From NCBI RefSeq assembly GCF_000247695.1, contig NW_004624732.1, positions 20,241,550 to 20,305,549 on the forward strand: a DNA stretch of 64,000 nt, written 5' to 3'. The notes under the pieces were generated by a model. The model searched no databases, had not been told where the DNA came from, and was given only the letters and a program-made list of their open reading frames with translations. A program made the translations under genes and the position numbers. The DNA is from Heterocephalus glaber (lineage: Eukaryota > Chordata > Mammalia > Rodentia > Bathyergidae). The stretch's first letter is position 1. Every line of letters begins with the position of its first letter. Below are positions 63,635-64,000 of the stretch, piece by piece.

Positions 63635-64000
63635 TTCCTAAAAGCTTTATTAATATATATACCATATATTTCATCTACTTAGCATGTACAAATCAGTAGT
63701 TTTTAATATATTCTACTCTATGTAACAAGCACAACAATCAATTCTAAAATATTTTGTCATCCCTATAATCTACCACCATCTGTTCTCATCTCTCCAACTG
63801 CAATTCTACTCAATCATTCTTCCACTTGCTGCTTCTATGAGTTTGCCTATTCATCAATAAATAATATGCTCCATTTTGTGACTGCTTTGTTTAGCATAAT
63901 ATTTTAAGATTCATCCATGTAGCATTAACCAGAACATTTTTGTGGCTGAATAATAATCCATGAAATGGATATACCACATTTTTTAAATCCACTCACTGTT
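63635..64000 (-). mobile_element. Old L1 3' UTR, runs off the window
   Basis: 'tttattaatatatataccatatatttcatc', 'gtacaaatcagtagtttttaatatattc', 'cacaacaatcaattctaaaatattttgtcatcc', then 'ggctgaataataatccatgaaatggatataccacattttttaaatcca' follow an older L1M 3' end on the minus strand. The 5' side continues beyond base 64000. Confidence 0.85.

Larger units (their letters stand above)
57939..64000 (-). other. CNTNAP5: Intron upstream of the LamG2 exon (partial)
   Basis: This is intron of the minus-strand gene from the acceptor at 57940-57939 to the window end. I looked for an earlier laminin-G exon and found none. Stretches 58300-59380, 59850-62480 and 63060-63330 show nothing I can assign; short frames there (for example 61654-62040) lack any recognisable domain. 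Confidence 0.75.

Overview
The window is mammalian nuclear DNA that is almost entirely intronic. AT-rich sequence is strewn with interspersed repeats: tRNA-derived ID-type SINEs, 7SL/B1-type SINEs, L1 and L2 LINE pieces, MIR, MER5-type DNA transposon relics and MaLR-like LTRs. Abundant ID elements plus B1-like copies point to a rodent. The ID tails (ending in a short A-run after a 'caccaaa'-like box) and the L1 3' ends do not look like mouse or rat. A castorimorph such as beaver is my best guess, with low certainty. No bacterial, phage, CRISPR or operon content exists, and the many short open frames are chance frames or relics of L1 ORF2.

The only protein-coding gene I can support runs on the minus strand. 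Three consecutive exons were found by translation and splice-site phase: 57938-57789 (150 nt), 54800-54629 (172 nt) and 21999-21893 (107 nt). They join in frame and encode the second half of a laminin-G domain followed by a six-cysteine EGF-like module, the LamG2-EGF1 part of a contactin-associated (Caspr/neurexin IV) protein. Residue content fits CNTNAP5 best. The introns are large (2,988 bp, 32,629 bp, and more than 21.8 kb downstream), as expected for this very long gene. The preceding exon and the following fibrinogen-like exon were not found, so they probably lie outside.

Layout: 1-21.9 kb is downstream intron with L1, MaLR-like, MIR and ID copies. 22.0-54.6 kb is the large intron between the LamG2-end exon and the EGF exon, holding two sense-oriented L1 3' ends, five ID elements, L2, MIR and MER5 copies. 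54.8-57.8 kb is a short intron with a CA-tailed ID. 58-64 kb is upstream intron ending in an old L1 that runs off the window.

The most interesting signals are retrotransposition scars readable at base level: an L1 with a twin-priming inversion and perfect 14-bp target duplications (17.7-18.8 kb); a hybrid insertion in which half an ID element, antisense, is fused to an L1 3' end between one pair of target duplications (12.15-13.02 kb); and L1 polyadenylation signals lying in sense inside the gene. I found no new enzymatic or defence system.
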